Notes: a model not told the origin generated them from the letters alone. Counted from the stretch's first letter, positions 45,572-55,728 are shown. The stretch: 64,000 nt of DNA from Mesoflavibacter profundi (GCF_014764305.1 NZ_CP061703.1:186001-250000); one strand, 5' to 3'. Numbers and translations: made by a program.

Positions 45572-47032
45572 CTATTTCTTTGGGATGTCTTTTAAAATTT
45601 CTAACACAAACTTCCAATACTTTTGTGCAGAGCTAATTTGTGCACGCTCGTCTGGGCTATGTGCACCTTTAATATTTGGTCCAAAACTAATCATTTCCAT
45701 ATCTGGATAATTTTGTCCTAAAATACCACATTCTAATCCTGCATGGCAAGCTGCAACGTGTGGCTTTTCGTTATTTAAACGCTCGTAAACATTGGTAACC
45801 ACTTTTAAGATTGATGCATCCATATTTGGTGTCCAACCTGGATAATCTCCAGAAAACTCTACTTCGCAACCTGTTAATTCAAACGTAGCTCGTAAGGTAT
45901 TGGCTAAATCTAGTTTAGAACTCTCTACAGAGCTTCGTGTTAAACACGCAATTTCTATCTCGCCATCTTTTATAGTTACTCGTGCAATATTATTAGAGGT
46001 TTCTACTAATTCTGGAATATCTGCACTCATACGGTACACGCCATTTAAAGCCGCATAAATAGCTCTAGTTACACCTTCTTGCACACCTAAATCCATAATT
46101 TTTTCTGGTGTTTCAGTTTTAGTGACTAAAATCTCTAAATCTGGCTCCATGGTTTTAAGTTCCTTTTTTATGGTATTGGCTTGCTCTTTCATTTCGGCTA
46201 AAAAAGCGTCTTCGTGTATCGCATCTATTGCGACAATTGCTTTGCTCTCGCGTGGTATAGCGTTACGTAAACTTCCGCCTTCTATTTGAGAGATACGTAA
46301 ACCAAAGTTTTCAAAACCGTCAAATAACACACGGTTCATAATTTTATTGGCGTTACCTAAACCTTCGTGTATTTGCATTCCTGAATGTCCGCCTTGTAAT
46401 CCTTTTACCTCAACTTGATAACCGATTTTAAATTCTGGTGTTTCTTCTTCTTCATAAGTACGTCTTGCAGTTACATCTACTCCACCAGCACAACCAACAC
46501 CAATTTCGTCATCTTCTTCGGTGTCTAAATTCAATAAAATATCACCAGTTAATAATCCGCCTTTTAATCCCATTGCGCCAGTCATTCCGGTTTCTTCATC
46601 AATGGTAAATAAAGCTTCTATTGCTGGATGTGGTATATCTGTACTTTCTAAAATAGCCATAATGGTAGCAACACCTAAACCGTTATCTGCACCAAGTGTT
46701 GTTCCTTTTGCTTTTACCCAATCACCATCTACATACATCTCAATACCTTGCGTATCAAAATCAAAAACGATATCGCCATTTTTTTGATGTACCATATCTA
46801 AATGCGATTGCATTACAATGGTTACGCGATCTTCCATTCCTGCTGTTGCTGGCTTTTTGATAATTACGTTTCCTACTTCGTCTTCTATAGTTTCTAAACC
46901 TAGCTTAGCTCCAAAATCTTTCATAAATTTTATAACGCGTTCTTCTTTTTTAGAAGGTCTTGGTACAGCGTTTAAATCGGCAAATTTATTCCATAATGCT
47001 TTAGGCTCTAAGGCTCTTACGTCTTGACTCAT
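45572..47032 (-). CDS. pepD: Aminoacyl-histidine dipeptidase (M20 family)
   Basis: A 486-residue cytosolic di-zinc peptidase counted from the ATG at 47032 (MSQDVRALEPKALWNKF). It cleaves Xaa-His and other dipeptides. Zinc ligands and neighbours: QSHLDMVHQKN with the first His and Asp, LGADNGLGVAT with the bridging Asp, FTIDEETGMTGAMG with the catalytic Glu pair, and a later HAGLECG. The PepD length and GGHSGMQIH dimerisation-domain motif match the family. Confidence 0.95.
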   Translation of the reverse strand: MSQDVRALEPKALWNKFADLNAVPRPSKKEERVIKFMKDFGAKLGLETIEDEVGNVIIKKPATAGMEDRVTIVMQSHLDMVHQKNGDIVFDFDTQGIEMYVDGDWVKAKGTTLGADNGLGVATIMAILESTDIPHPAIEALFTIDEETGMTGAMGLKGGLLTGDILLNLDTEEDDEIGVGCAGGVDVTARRTYEEEETPEFKIGYQVEVKGLQGGHSGMQIHEGLGNANKIMNRVLFDGFENFGLRISQIEGGSLRNAIPRESKAIVAIDAIHEDAFLAEMKEQANTIKKELKTMEPDLEILVTKTETPEKIMDLGVQEGVTRAIYAALNGVYRMSADIPELVETSNNIARVTIKDGEIEIACLTRSSVESSKLDLANTLRATFELTGCEVEFSGDYPGWTPNMDASILKVVTNVYERLNNEKPHVAACHAGLECGILGQNYPDMEMISFGPNIKGAHSPDERAQISSAQKYWKFVLEILKDIPKK

Positions 47033-47121
47033 ATTTTTATTTTTATTGAAACACAAAAGTACAAAATGCACTATGGATTAATTACTTTTTTAAGTTGAAA
47101 TTATGAGATTCTTCGCTTTCA

Positions 47122-47144
47122 TTTCGACTGCGCTCAATGTGACA
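47122..47144 (+). repeat. Short dispersed repeat, copy 1
   Basis: TTTCGACTGCGCTCAATGTG followed by ACA. It is similar to 56191-56214 (CACTTCGACAAGCTCAGTGT, then GACC). Sequences of this type are dispersed between genes in many Bacteroidota genomes. Confidence 0.6.
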
Positions 47145-47184
47145 ACTCTGAATGACAAAAAAGAAACCTTTTAAATAATCACTA

Positions 47185-47266
47185 ACCTTAGTCGCTACTC
47201 CTGATGGAAGTGGTATCCTTTTTTGAGGCACGATAAAAAGATATAACGGACAGCAGGAACTAACCT
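47185..47266 (+). ncRNA. Folded element resembling a widespread flavobacterial RNA motif (Flavo-1-like)
   Basis: The outer stem TCCTG (47199-47203) pairs with CAGGA (47254-47258). An internal loop carries GATGGAAGTGGT on one side and ATAACGGACAG on the other, and the inner stem ATCCTTTTTT pairs with AAAAAGAT. The rest of the gap, 47033-47316, holds only the dispersed repeat at 47122. I recall similar intergenic sequences in many Flavobacteriaceae, possibly the Flavo-1 motif, but the name is from memory. The strand is uncertain. Confidence 0.4.
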
Positions 47267-47316
47267 TTTAAAAAAACCTGAACGATTGGTCCTAATTTTA
47301 GTTATTTTTGAAGTCT

Positions 47317-48384
47317 ATGCGAAAACACACCAAATTAATTTTAACGGGATTAATTGTACCTACCTACATTTTGGTGCAACTTGCCAAACGTTTTCCTGAA
47401 TTTGTAGACCGTTATTACAGCGATGGTTTATACCCATTTTTATCTAAATGTTTTAGATATATTTTGGGTTGGTTACCGTTTAGTTTTGGTGATTTTGTTT
47501 ATGGCGTTGGCTTGATTTTAATACTTAGATGGTTAGTTTTAAATAGAAAACGCATTTATAAAGATACCGTGAAATGGTTGTTAGATGTTGGCGCTGTTAT
47601 AGGTGTTGTGTATTTTGCGTTTCATTTACTTTGGGGATTTAATTATTACCGAAATCCTTTACACAAAAACTTAAATTTAGAAGATAATTACACCACAGAA
47701 CAACTACTTTCGGTCACCAAAAAACTTATTGAAAAATCCAACAGTTTACAGTTGCAACTTGCTAAAAACGACACTGTAAAAGTTGTTTTACCTTACACTA
47801 AAACCGAAATTTTAAAACAAACTCCTAATGGTTATAAAGCGCTGGAAAAAGAGTTTCCGCATTTGGAATACCATCCAAAAAGTTTAAAAACCTCTATTTT
47901 TAGTTTACCGCTAACGTATATGGGTTTTAGCGGATATTTGAATCCGCTAACTAACGAAGCGCAGGTAGATTATTTAATTCCGGAGTATAAATTCCCAACG
48001 ACTTCTGCACACGAAATTGCACATCAATTGGGTTATGCTTTAGAAAACGAAGCTAATTTTATGGGCTTTTTAGCATCTGTAAATAATCCTGATATTTATT
48101 TTAAATATTGTGGTTACACCTTTGGGCTTAGACATTGTTTAAATGAAATTTACAAACGAAATCCTGATACGTATTATAAGTTAGTTGAAACTATTAACAT
48201 TGGAATTTTAAAAAACTACCAAGAAGTACAAGACTTTTGGAATGGCTATAAAAATCCTTCTGAGATATTTTTTAAAAGTACTTATACGACTTATCTAAAA
48301 GCAAATAACCAAGCTAAAGGCATGGAAAGCTACAGTTATGTTGTTGCTTTACTGGTTAACTATTTGGATAAAAAGTCATTCTAA
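47317..48384 (+). CDS. DUF3810 family membrane metalloprotease-like protein
   Basis: A 355-residue protein counted from the ATG at 47317 (a TTG at 47308 would add three residues). It has three N-terminal membrane helices and a large domain with a zinc-type HExxH motif in TSAHEIAHQLGYALENEANF, the pattern of DUF3810 and of gluzincins with a downstream E-x-x-A-N. The conserved WGFNYYR precedes it. Substrate unknown; the domain is probably periplasmic. Confidence 0.88.
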   Translation: MRKHTKLILTGLIVPTYILVQLAKRFPEFVDRYYSDGLYPFLSKCFRYILGWLPFSFGDFVYGVGLILILRWLVLNRKRIYKDTVKWLLDVGAVIGVVYFAFHLLWGFNYYRNPLHKNLNLEDNYTTEQLLSVTKKLIEKSNSLQLQLAKNDTVKVVLPYTKTEILKQTPNGYKALEKEFPHLEYHPKSLKTSIFSLPLTYMGFSGYLNPLTNEAQVDYLIPEYKFPTTSAHEIAHQLGYALENEANFMGFLASVNNPDIYFKYCGYTFGLRHCLNEIYKRNPDTYYKLVETINIGILKNYQEVQDFWNGYKNPSEIFFKSTYTTYLKANNQAKGMESYSYVVALLVNYLDKKSF

Positions 48385-48466
48385 AAAGTTAAATTTTACA
48401 CTTCATTTTGACTAACAACATGCATAGTTTATCTTTAATGCATTATTGACTTAAACTAACTTTTCT

Positions 48467-51448
48467 ATGAAAAAAACTCTAGCCTTTTTAGGTTTATTAT
48501 TGTGTAGTCAATGGATTATTGCACAAGAATATTTTCCTAAAAATGATGGTGTTAAAACTAACACATCCAATTACACAGCATTTACAAATGCTAAAATTTA
48601 CATTACTCCAAGCCAAATTATTAATAACGGTACGTTACTTATTAAAGACGGTAAGGTTGTTTCTAGCGGTAGTAATATTACTATCCCAAAAAACGCAATT
48701 ACAATAGATGTTAGCGGTAAAACAATTTATCCTTCGTTTATAGAAACGTATAGCGATTTTGGGATGAAACCAGTAGAAAATGCTTCAAGCGATAGACGAT
48801 CGCCACAATACGATGCTAGTCGCGAAGGGTATTATTGGAATGATCATATTAGACCTGATCAAAACGCTATAGACTTTTTTCAGTTTGATAACAATAAAGC
48901 TGAAAAACTTAGAAAAGCTGGTTTTGGTGTTGTAAACTCTCATATAGACGATGGTATAATCCAAGGTACAGGCGTATTAGTAACATTAGCGTCTGAAGGT
49001 AGTAATGCCACTAGACTTTTGGATAAAAAATTAGGTCAGTTTTACAGCACATCAAAAAGTAAAACGTCTCGACAAATGTATCCAACATCTTTAATGGGTA
49101 CTATGGCATTATTAAGACAAGTAAATCTTGATGCAGATTGGTATGCTAAAGGTAACATTAAAGAAAAAGATCTTGCTTTAGAAGCGTTTAATGCAAATAG
49201 AAATCAAATTCAAATTCTTAATGCTTCTAGTAAAGAAAACATTTTACGCTTTGATAAAATTGGCGATCAATTTAACACGCAATATATTTTTGTTGCTGGC
49301 GGCGATGAGTACGAATGGATTACAGATATAAAAGCAACTAACGCACAACTTATTGTTCCAGTAAATTTTCCAGATGCTTATGATATGGAAGATCCATTAA
49401 TGGCAAGTTCAGTTAGTTTAGCAGATTTAAAAGCTTGGAATCAATCTCCTGCAAACCCTAAAATACTAGCAGAACACAATATCTCTTTTGCGTTTACGAC
49501 ACACGATTTAAAAGAAGAAAAGGATTTACTTTCTAATCTAAAAAAAGCTATAGAATATGGTTTAGATAAAACCAAAGCGTTAGAAGCTTTAACTACTATT
49601 CCGGCGCAAATCTTAGGTAAATCAACACAATTAGGACATTTAAAATCTGGAGCTTACGCTAACTTTTTAATCACTTCTGGTGATATTTTTGAAGATAACA
49701 CTGTACTTTATCAAAATTGGGTAACTGGTATTAAAGACGAAATTAACCCGATGAACACTAAAGACTTACGCGGTGATTATACTTTACAAATCGATAATAC
49801 AGATTACCAATTAACAATTAATGGAGAGATTGAAAAACTTAAGTCTAAAATTAAAACAGAAGACAACGAGTTTGGATCTTCAATAGCGTTTAAAGACGAT
49901 TGGTTACAACTAACCTTAACGACAAAAGATACCACTAAGCAAGAGTTTATTAGATTAATGTCTCATGTTAAAAACACTAATAAATTTTCTGGTAAAGCTT
50001 ACTTACCAAACGGAAAGGAAACAACATTTATAGCATCTAAAAAAGAAGACGCTACTAATGATAAAAAAGAAAAGGATAAGAATAATAAGACTGAACAACC
50101 TAATATCTATCCTGTAACTTATCCAAACACAGCATTTGGTTACGAAAGTTTACCTCAACAAGAAACTATTTTATTTAAAAACGCAACAGTTTGGACTAAT
50201 GAAGCAGATGGTATTTTAGAGCAAACAGACGTTTTAATTAAAAACGGAAAAATTTCTAAAATTGGTAAAAATCTTAGTGCTGGTAATGCTACAGTTGTAG
50301 ATGCAACAGGAAAACATTTAACTTCTGGAATTATCGACGAACATTCTCACATAGCTACAGAAAGTGTTAATGAAGCTGGACAAAACAGTACAGCAGAAGT
50401 AACTATTGAAGATGTTATAGATGCAGAAGATATTAATATTTACCGTAACCTTTCTGGCGGCGTCACTTCAATACAAATATTACATGGATCTGCAAATCCA
50501 ATTGGTGGTCGTTCGGCAATTATTAAATTAAAATGGGGAGAAACTCCAGAAAATTTAATTTACACAAACTCGCCAAAATTTATCAAGTTTGCTTTAGGTG
50601 AAAACGTAAAGCAAAGTAATTGGGGCGACTATTCTAAAAACCGTTTTCCGCAAACAAGAATGGGTGTAGAACAAGTGTATGTAGATTATTTCCAAAGAGC
50701 AAAAGAATATGATGCATTAAAGAAAAGCGGTAAACCTTACAGAAAAGACATAGAATTAGAAACGCTTGCCGAAATTTTAAATAAAGAACGTTTTATTTCT
50801 TGTCACTCTTACGTTCAAAGTGAAATTAATATGCTAATGAAGGTTGCAGAACAATTCAACTTTAGCATCAATACATTCACACATATTTTAGAAGGTTACA
50901 AAGTAGCAGACAAAATGGTAAAACATGGTGTTGGCGGATCTACATTTAGCGATTGGTGGGCATATAAATATGAGGTTAACGATGCCATTCCTTTTAATGC
51001 ACCAATTATGCACAATGCTGGTGTAACCGTTGCCATAAATAGTGATGATGCCGAAATGTCTAGACGTTTAAATCAAGAAGCTGCAAAAAGTGTAAAATAC
51101 GGAGATATTAGCGAAGAAGACGCTTGGAAGTTTGTTACTTTAAATCCAGCAAAATTATTACATATCGATGATCGTGTTGGAAGTATTAAAGTAGGTAAAG
51201 ATGCCGATGTAGTTTTATGGTCTGATCATCCTTTATCTATTTATGCTAAAGCAGAAAAAACAATAATAGATGGTACAGTATATTTTGATATTGAAAAAGA
51301 TAAAGCAATGCGAAATGCTTTAAAAACTCAAAAATCTGAGCTTACTAACCTAATGCTTCAAGCAAAAAACAAAGGGTTAAAAACGAAGCCAATCGAGAAA
51401 AAAGAAAAAGAACAATTACACTGCGATTCGGTAGAACATCAACTTTAA
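48467..51448 (+). CDS. Secreted amidohydrolase-superfamily protein with two amidohydrolase-like halves
   Basis: A 993-residue exported protein (signal peptide to WIIAQ, residue 20). The N-terminal half (25-445) has an amidohydrolase outline, but the place of the H-x-H metal motif reads FIETYSDFGMKP, so it should be inactive. A charged linker rich in lysine follows (about 525-545). The C-terminal half has a full metal site start IIDEHSHIATES, and the end GSIKVGKDADVVLWSDHPL. It is followed 29 bases later by a second, shorter relative of the N-terminal half. Probably a periplasmic imidazolonepropionase-like hydrolase; substrate unknown. Confidence 0.88.
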   Translation: MKKTLAFLGLLLCSQWIIAQEYFPKNDGVKTNTSNYTAFTNAKIYITPSQIINNGTLLIKDGKVVSSGSNITIPKNAITIDVSGKTIYPSFIETYSDFGMKPVENASSDRRSPQYDASREGYYWNDHIRPDQNAIDFFQFDNNKAEKLRKAGFGVVNSHIDDGIIQGTGVLVTLASEGSNATRLLDKKLGQFYSTSKSKTSRQMYPTSLMGTMALLRQVNLDADWYAKGNIKEKDLALEAFNANRNQIQILNASSKENILRFDKIGDQFNTQYIFVAGGDEYEWITDIKATNAQLIVPVNFPDAYDMEDPLMASSVSLADLKAWNQSPANPKILAEHNISFAFTTHDLKEEKDLLSNLKKAIEYGLDKTKALEALTTIPAQILGKSTQLGHLKSGAYANFLITSGDIFEDNTVLYQNWVTGIKDEINPMNTKDLRGDYTLQIDNTDYQLTINGEIEKLKSKIKTEDNEFGSSIAFKDDWLQLTLTTKDTTKQEFIRLMSHVKNTNKFSGKAYLPNGKETTFIASKKEDATNDKKEKDKNNKTEQPNIYPVTYPNTAFGYESLPQQETILFKNATVWTNEADGILEQTDVLIKNGKISKIGKNLSAGNATVVDATGKHLTSGIIDEHSHIATESVNEAGQNSTAEVTIEDVIDAEDINIYRNLSGGVTSIQILHGSANPIGGRSAIIKLKWGETPENLIYTNSPKFIKFALGENVKQSNWGDYSKNRFPQTRMGVEQVYVDYFQRAKEYDALKKSGKPYRKDIELETLAEILNKERFISCHSYVQSEINMLMKVAEQFNFSINTFTHILEGYKVADKMVKHGVGGSTFSDWWAYKYEVNDAIPFNAPIMHNAGVTVAINSDDAEMSRRLNQEAAKSVKYGDISEEDAWKFVTLNPAKLLHIDDRVGSIKVGKDADVVLWSDHPLSIYAKAEKTIIDGTVYFDIEKDKAMRNALKTQKSELTNLMLQAKNKGLKTKPIEKKEKEQLHCDSVEHQL

Positions 51449-51477
51449 TCAACTGTGTCATTTAATTAAATACAACA

Positions 51478-52773
51478 ATGAAAAAACTAAATATATTATT
51501 ATTAACACTTTTGGTGAGTTTTTCTGGTCTAGCGCAACAAACTCCAGCACCAAAACAAAGTAATGCATACTCTATTGAAGGTGCTACTTTACATATGGGT
51601 AACGGAAATGTGATTAAAAATGCTTTAATCATGTTTGATAACGGAAAAATCACTTTTGTTGGAAGCGCCATGATGAAAATAGCCAGACAAGGTGAAATTA
51701 TTGACGCTAAAGGCAAACATGTTTATCCTGGTTTTATTGCTCCTAATTCTACTTTAGGTTTAGTAGAAGTAGATGCTGTAAGAGCTAGTGATGATGAAGA
51801 CGAAATCGGAGCTATGAATCCGCATGTACGAAGCATCATTGCTTACAACACCGAATCTAAAGTTGTAGAATCTATGCGTCCAAACGGTATTTTAATGGCG
51901 CAAATTACGCCTCGTGGCGGACGTATTTCTGGAACATCTAGTATTGTACAACTAGATGCTTGGAATTGGGAAGATGCGATTATAAAAGAAGATGATGGAA
52001 TCCATTTAAATTGGCCAAGTGCGTATTCGCGTGGACGTTGGTGGTTAGGTGAACCTAGAATTTTAAAAGAAAACAAAAACTACTCTAAAGAAGTTGAAGA
52101 GTTAGTTCAGTTTTTCTCTCAAAACAATGCCTATCAAACTAGTGACAAAAATCCAAAAAACTTACCGTTTGAAGCTTTAAATGGGTTAACAGATGGTTCT
52201 AAAACTTTATATGTTCATGTTGATAAAGAAAAAGGAATTACCGATGCTATCATTTTCGCGAAAGCGCAAAACATAAAAAACATGGTAATTGTTGGTGGAT
52301 ACGAAGCTAATAAAGTAACCGATTTATTAAAAGAAAATAATATTCCTGTATTATTACAACGCGTACATTCGTTACCAAACAATACAGATGATGATTACGA
52401 TTTACCATTTAAATTAGCTACAGAATTAGTTAATGCTGGCGTTTTAGTTGGTTTAGAAAATGCAGGTGATATGGAACGTATGAACACCAGAAATTTACCA
52501 TTTTTAGCAGGTACAACAGTTGCTTACGGATTAACTAAAGAACAAGCTTTAAGTTTAATTACCTTTAACACAGCAAAGATTTTAGGAGTTGATGATACTG
52601 TTGGATCTTTAGAAGTTGGTAAAGATGCAACCTTATTTATTAGTGAAGGTGATGCTTTAGATATGCGCACCAACAAACTTACAAAAGCCTTTATACAAGG
52701 TAGAGACATAAGTCTTGAAACACATCAAACAGAATTAGCCAAACGCTACTCTGAAAAATATAAAAATCAATAA
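51478..52773 (+). CDS. Secreted amidohydrolase-like protein lacking the metal-site histidines
   Basis: A 431-residue exported protein (signal peptide to FSGLAQQ). It has the amidohydrolase frame (IIDAKGKHVYPGFIAPNS and GSLEVGKDATLFISEGD) but the residues following PGFI are APNSTLG instead of an H-x-H metal motif, so hydrolase activity is doubtful. It resembles the N-terminal half of the preceding gene and may be its partner. A terminator follows. Confidence 0.87.
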   Translation: MKKLNILLLTLLVSFSGLAQQTPAPKQSNAYSIEGATLHMGNGNVIKNALIMFDNGKITFVGSAMMKIARQGEIIDAKGKHVYPGFIAPNSTLGLVEVDAVRASDDEDEIGAMNPHVRSIIAYNTESKVVESMRPNGILMAQITPRGGRISGTSSIVQLDAWNWEDAIIKEDDGIHLNWPSAYSRGRWWLGEPRILKENKNYSKEVEELVQFFSQNNAYQTSDKNPKNLPFEALNGLTDGSKTLYVHVDKEKGITDAIIFAKAQNIKNMVIVGGYEANKVTDLLKENNIPVLLQRVHSLPNNTDDDYDLPFKLATELVNAGVLVGLENAGDMERMNTRNLPFLAGTTVAYGLTKEQALSLITFNTAKILGVDDTVGSLEVGKDATLFISEGDALDMRTNKLTKAFIQGRDISLETHQTELAKRYSEKYKNQ

Positions 52774-52775
52774 TA

Positions 52776-52806
52776 AAAAAGCGAGCATTTAGCTCGCTTT
52801 TTTTTA
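52776..52806. terminator. Bidirectional terminator after the amidohydrolase pair
   Basis: GCGAGC pairs with GCTCGC around ATTTA, flanked by A- and T-runs; the converging DUF6503 gene's stop lies within its right edge. Confidence 0.85.
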
Positions 52807-53610
52807 TTCTACAATTGTAGCATTTTCTGGTGCTTTAAAAGTTGTTTTAGGAACCGCTTGTTTTGTTAATTTAACGTCTATAAATTCTGTTGTTCCCATT
52901 GGTTCTGTTGGCAAATTATTTTTGTATTTATAACGTACCATTTCTGCAGGTAACAAAATACCATTTACATTTTGCCATTTGCTATATTTTCTAAAGTGTA
53001 ATTCTTTAGTATCTATATTAGGAATAAAGTTTACGGTATATCCTAACCATTCCATTACGTAAGTTTCTGGATTATAATACACAATATATTGGTCTTCTGG
53101 TGTTTCTCCTACTCCACTTTCGTAAGTAAATTTAATACCAGGATACGTTTCACCTTCAAAAGTTAAAGGTTCTGCATCGCTAATATTAATTCCGTCATCT
53201 CCAAATACAAAAGGCATTGCATAAAAATAAAACATCAAATTATAGTAATATTTTGGGTCGTAACCTTTATACTCACCATCTGTATTATTCACAAACCAAG
53301 TTTGAGAGCCATCATGACCTAATGTAAAATCAGGATGTGTAATTAATGCTTCTCTAGTTTTTAAATTAGTTAAGGTTACTTCATTTCCGTTAGGTTTTGA
53401 CATTGTAAATTCTAAGGATTTCATTTGGTTCCAAAGATCTATTCCGCCATGCGCATCAAAAATTTTAGTAAGTGTTTCTGGATAAATTGAGGTTGTTACG
53501 TCCAGTTTTTCGTTTTTATAATCGGTGATAACTTCTATCTCTTTTTTGGTTTCATTTTTACAATTTAAAAGAAAGATAGCAAGGGTAAGTAATGAGAAGG
53601 TTTGTTTCAT
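52804..53610 (-). CDS. DUF6503 family lipoprotein
   Basis: A 268-residue lipoprotein (leader ending AIFLLNCKNE). The body starts with the DUF6503 pattern AHGGIDLWNQMKSLEFTM (about 54-71) and continues as a beta-rich LolA/LppX-like fold (SQTWFVNNTDGEYKGYDPKY; YIVYYNPETYVMEWLGYTV). It may bind lipid, by analogy with that fold. It is separate from neighbours. Confidence 0.8.
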   Translation of the reverse strand: MKQTFSLLTLAIFLLNCKNETKKEIEVITDYKNEKLDVTTSIYPETLTKIFDAHGGIDLWNQMKSLEFTMSKPNGNEVTLTNLKTREALITHPDFTLGHDGSQTWFVNNTDGEYKGYDPKYYYNLMFYFYAMPFVFGDDGINISDAEPLTFEGETYPGIKFTYESGVGETPEDQYIVYYNPETYVMEWLGYTVNFIPNIDTKELHFRKYSKWQNVNGILLPAEMVRYKYKNNLPTEPMGTTEFIDVKLTKQAVPKTTFKAPENATIVE

Positions 53611-53688
53611 GTTTAAGGTTTTAGTTTTAATTTACAGTAGGTCGGTTTATTGTTACAATACTTACATTTTTTAAATTACTTTTGTGTT

Positions 53689-54486
53689 ATGACTTACAAA
53701 CAAATTTCTAGCACACAAAACCAGCTAATAAAACAAATTGTTTTATTGAAAGAAAAATCTAGAGAACGCCGTAAATCTGGGCTTTTTGTTGTTGAAGGTT
53801 TACGCGAAATACAATTAACACTACAAGGAGATTACGACATAGAAACCCTTTTGTTTTTTCCAGAAATTTGTCCAGAAGACAGTTTACCTAAGCTAAACGA
53901 TTCTACTCAAATTATTGAAATCTCTAAAGACGTTTATCAAAAAATAGCGCATAGAGATACCACTGAAGGCATTATAGCGATTGCAAAAAGTAAATTGCAT
54001 CAATTAGAGAACTTGAAATTAAATAGTGAAAATCCATTAATTTTAATTGCAGAAGCACCAGAAAAACCTGGAAATATTGGTGCGTTGTTACGTACCGCAG
54101 ATGCTGCAAACGTAGATGCTTTTATTTTAGCAAATCCAAAAACCGATTTGTATAATCCAAACATCATTAGATCTAGTGTTGGTTGCGTATTTACTAATAC
54201 CATTGCGACTGGTAGCACAGAAGATATTATCGCATTTTTAAAGTCGAATAACATCAATATTTACAGTGCTATTTTACAAGACGCAGAGTATTACCATCAA
54301 CAAGATTTTACTAAAGCTAGCGCTATTGTTGTTGGTACAGAAGCAGATGGTTTAAGCCAAGCTTGGCGCGATGCTTCAACACAAAACATCATTATCCCAA
54401 TGAGTGGAAAAATTGACTCTATGAATGTATCTGTTGCTGCAGGAATTTTAGTTTTTGAAGCTAAAAGACAAAGAGATTTTATTTAA
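53689..54486 (+). CDS. SpoU/TrmH family RNA 2'-O-methyltransferase
   Basis: A 265-residue RNA methyltransferase counted from the ATG at 53689. It has the substrate-binding N-terminal domain (KQISSTQNQLIKQIVLLKEK; GLFVVEGLREIQL) and the SPOUT knot: EAPEKPGNIGALLRTADAAN, the IVVGTEADGLS motif and IPMSGKIDSMNVSVAAGILV. The target may be 23S rRNA or tRNA. It is followed by the M48 gene at 9 bases. Confidence 0.94.
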   Translation: MTYKQISSTQNQLIKQIVLLKEKSRERRKSGLFVVEGLREIQLTLQGDYDIETLLFFPEICPEDSLPKLNDSTQIIEISKDVYQKIAHRDTTEGIIAIAKSKLHQLENLKLNSENPLILIAEAPEKPGNIGALLRTADAANVDAFILANPKTDLYNPNIIRSSVGCVFTNTIATGSTEDIIAFLKSNNINIYSAILQDAEYYHQQDFTKASAIVVGTEADGLSQAWRDASTQNIIIPMSGKIDSMNVSVAAGILVFEAKRQRDFI

Positions 54487-54495
54487 AATACTATC

Positions 54496-55728
54496 ATGAA
54501 TCACACTACCCTATTCTACATCATCATCGCCATTATAACTATTAATTTTATTATTGATAAAATTTTAGATGCGCTTAACGCGAAACATTATAATGACCAA
54601 TTACCTGAAGAGTTACAAGATGTTTATGATGAAGACGAGTATAAAAAATCACAACGCTACAAAGCTACAAACTATCGTTTTGGGATATTAACGTCAACAT
54701 TTTCGTTTGTATTAACATTGGCGTTTTTCTTTTTAGATGGTTTTGCTTTTGTGGACCAATTAGCAAGACAGATTACAGACCATAATATTTTAGTAACGCT
54801 TATCTTTTTTGGAATTATAATGATAGGTAGTGATATTTTAACGACGCCATTTTCTTATTACAAAACCTTTGTGATAGAAGAACAATTTGGGTTTAATAAA
54901 ACTACTAAAAAAACCTTTATTTTAGATAAAATTAAAGGTTGGTTAATGACCATAATTGTTGGTGGAATCCTACTTGGCATCATCACATGGTTTTATCACA
55001 CGACTAAAGATCTGTTCTGGATTTATGCTTGGATTTTAGTATCTGTTTTCACCATTTTTATCAACCTATTTTATTCGCGATTAATTGTTCCTATTTTTAA
55101 CAAACAAACACCTTTAGAAGACGGAAGTTTGCGTGATTCTATTTCTAAATATGCTGAAAGTGTAGGCTTTAACCTAGATAAGATTTTTATCATTGACGGT
55201 TCAAAACGAAGCACAAAAGCCAATGCCTATTTTTCTGGTTTTGGAAATGAAAAGCGTGTGACACTTTACGACACTTTAGTTAATGATTTAGACGAAGATG
55301 AAATCGTTGCAGTACTAGCGCATGAGGTTGGTCATTATAAGAAAAAGCACATTATTTTCAATTTAATTTCTTCTATTTTGCTGACAGGTTTTACCCTTTT
55401 TATATTGTCTTTATTAATTGACAATCCTTTATTATCTGAAGCTTTAGGCGTACAACAAACAAGCTTTCATATCGGGTTAATTGCATTTGGAATTCTATAC
55501 AGTCCGCTTTCTGAAATTACAGGATTAATTATGAATTGGTTTTCTAGAAAGTTTGAATACCAAGCAGATGATTACGCAAAAAACACCTACAAAGCTGAGC
55601 CTTTAATAACTTCACTTAAAAAGTTATCTAAAAACAGTTTAAGTAATTTAACACCTCATCCTGCGTATGTGTTTATGCATTATTCACATCCTACATTGTT
55701 AGAAAGAATTAAGAATTTAAAACTGTAA
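54496..55728 (+). CDS. M48 family (Ste24-like) membrane metalloprotease
   Basis: A 410-residue multi-spanning zinc protease of the M48A/Ste24 type. The zinc motif HEVGH lies in VLAHEVGHYKKKHI near 274-287 and the third ligand is in FSRKFEYQADDYA near 345-357. Upstream the conserved FVIEEQFGFNKTTKKTF and FIIDGSKRSTKANAYFSGFG are visible. In bacteria these act in membrane protein quality control rather than prenyl protein processing. Confidence 0.94.
   Translation: MNHTTLFYIIIAIITINFIIDKILDALNAKHYNDQLPEELQDVYDEDEYKKSQRYKATNYRFGILTSTFSFVLTLAFFFLDGFAFVDQLARQITDHNILVTLIFFGIIMIGSDILTTPFSYYKTFVIEEQFGFNKTTKKTFILDKIKGWLMTIIVGGILLGIITWFYHTTKDLFWIYAWILVSVFTIFINLFYSRLIVPIFNKQTPLEDGSLRDSISKYAESVGFNLDKIFIIDGSKRSTKANAYFSGFGNEKRVTLYDTLVNDLDEDEIVAVLAHEVGHYKKKHIIFNLISSILLTGFTLFILSLLIDNPLLSEALGVQQTSFHIGLIAFGILYSPLSEITGLIMNWFSRKFEYQADDYAKNTYKAEPLITSLKKLSKNSLSNLTPHPAYVFMHYSHPTLLERIKNLKL

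Noticed and set aside
45474-45710. 78-codon ORF across the cassette tail and the pepD end
   Set aside because: It runs through a hairpin and a terminator and overlaps pepD antisense; no family features.
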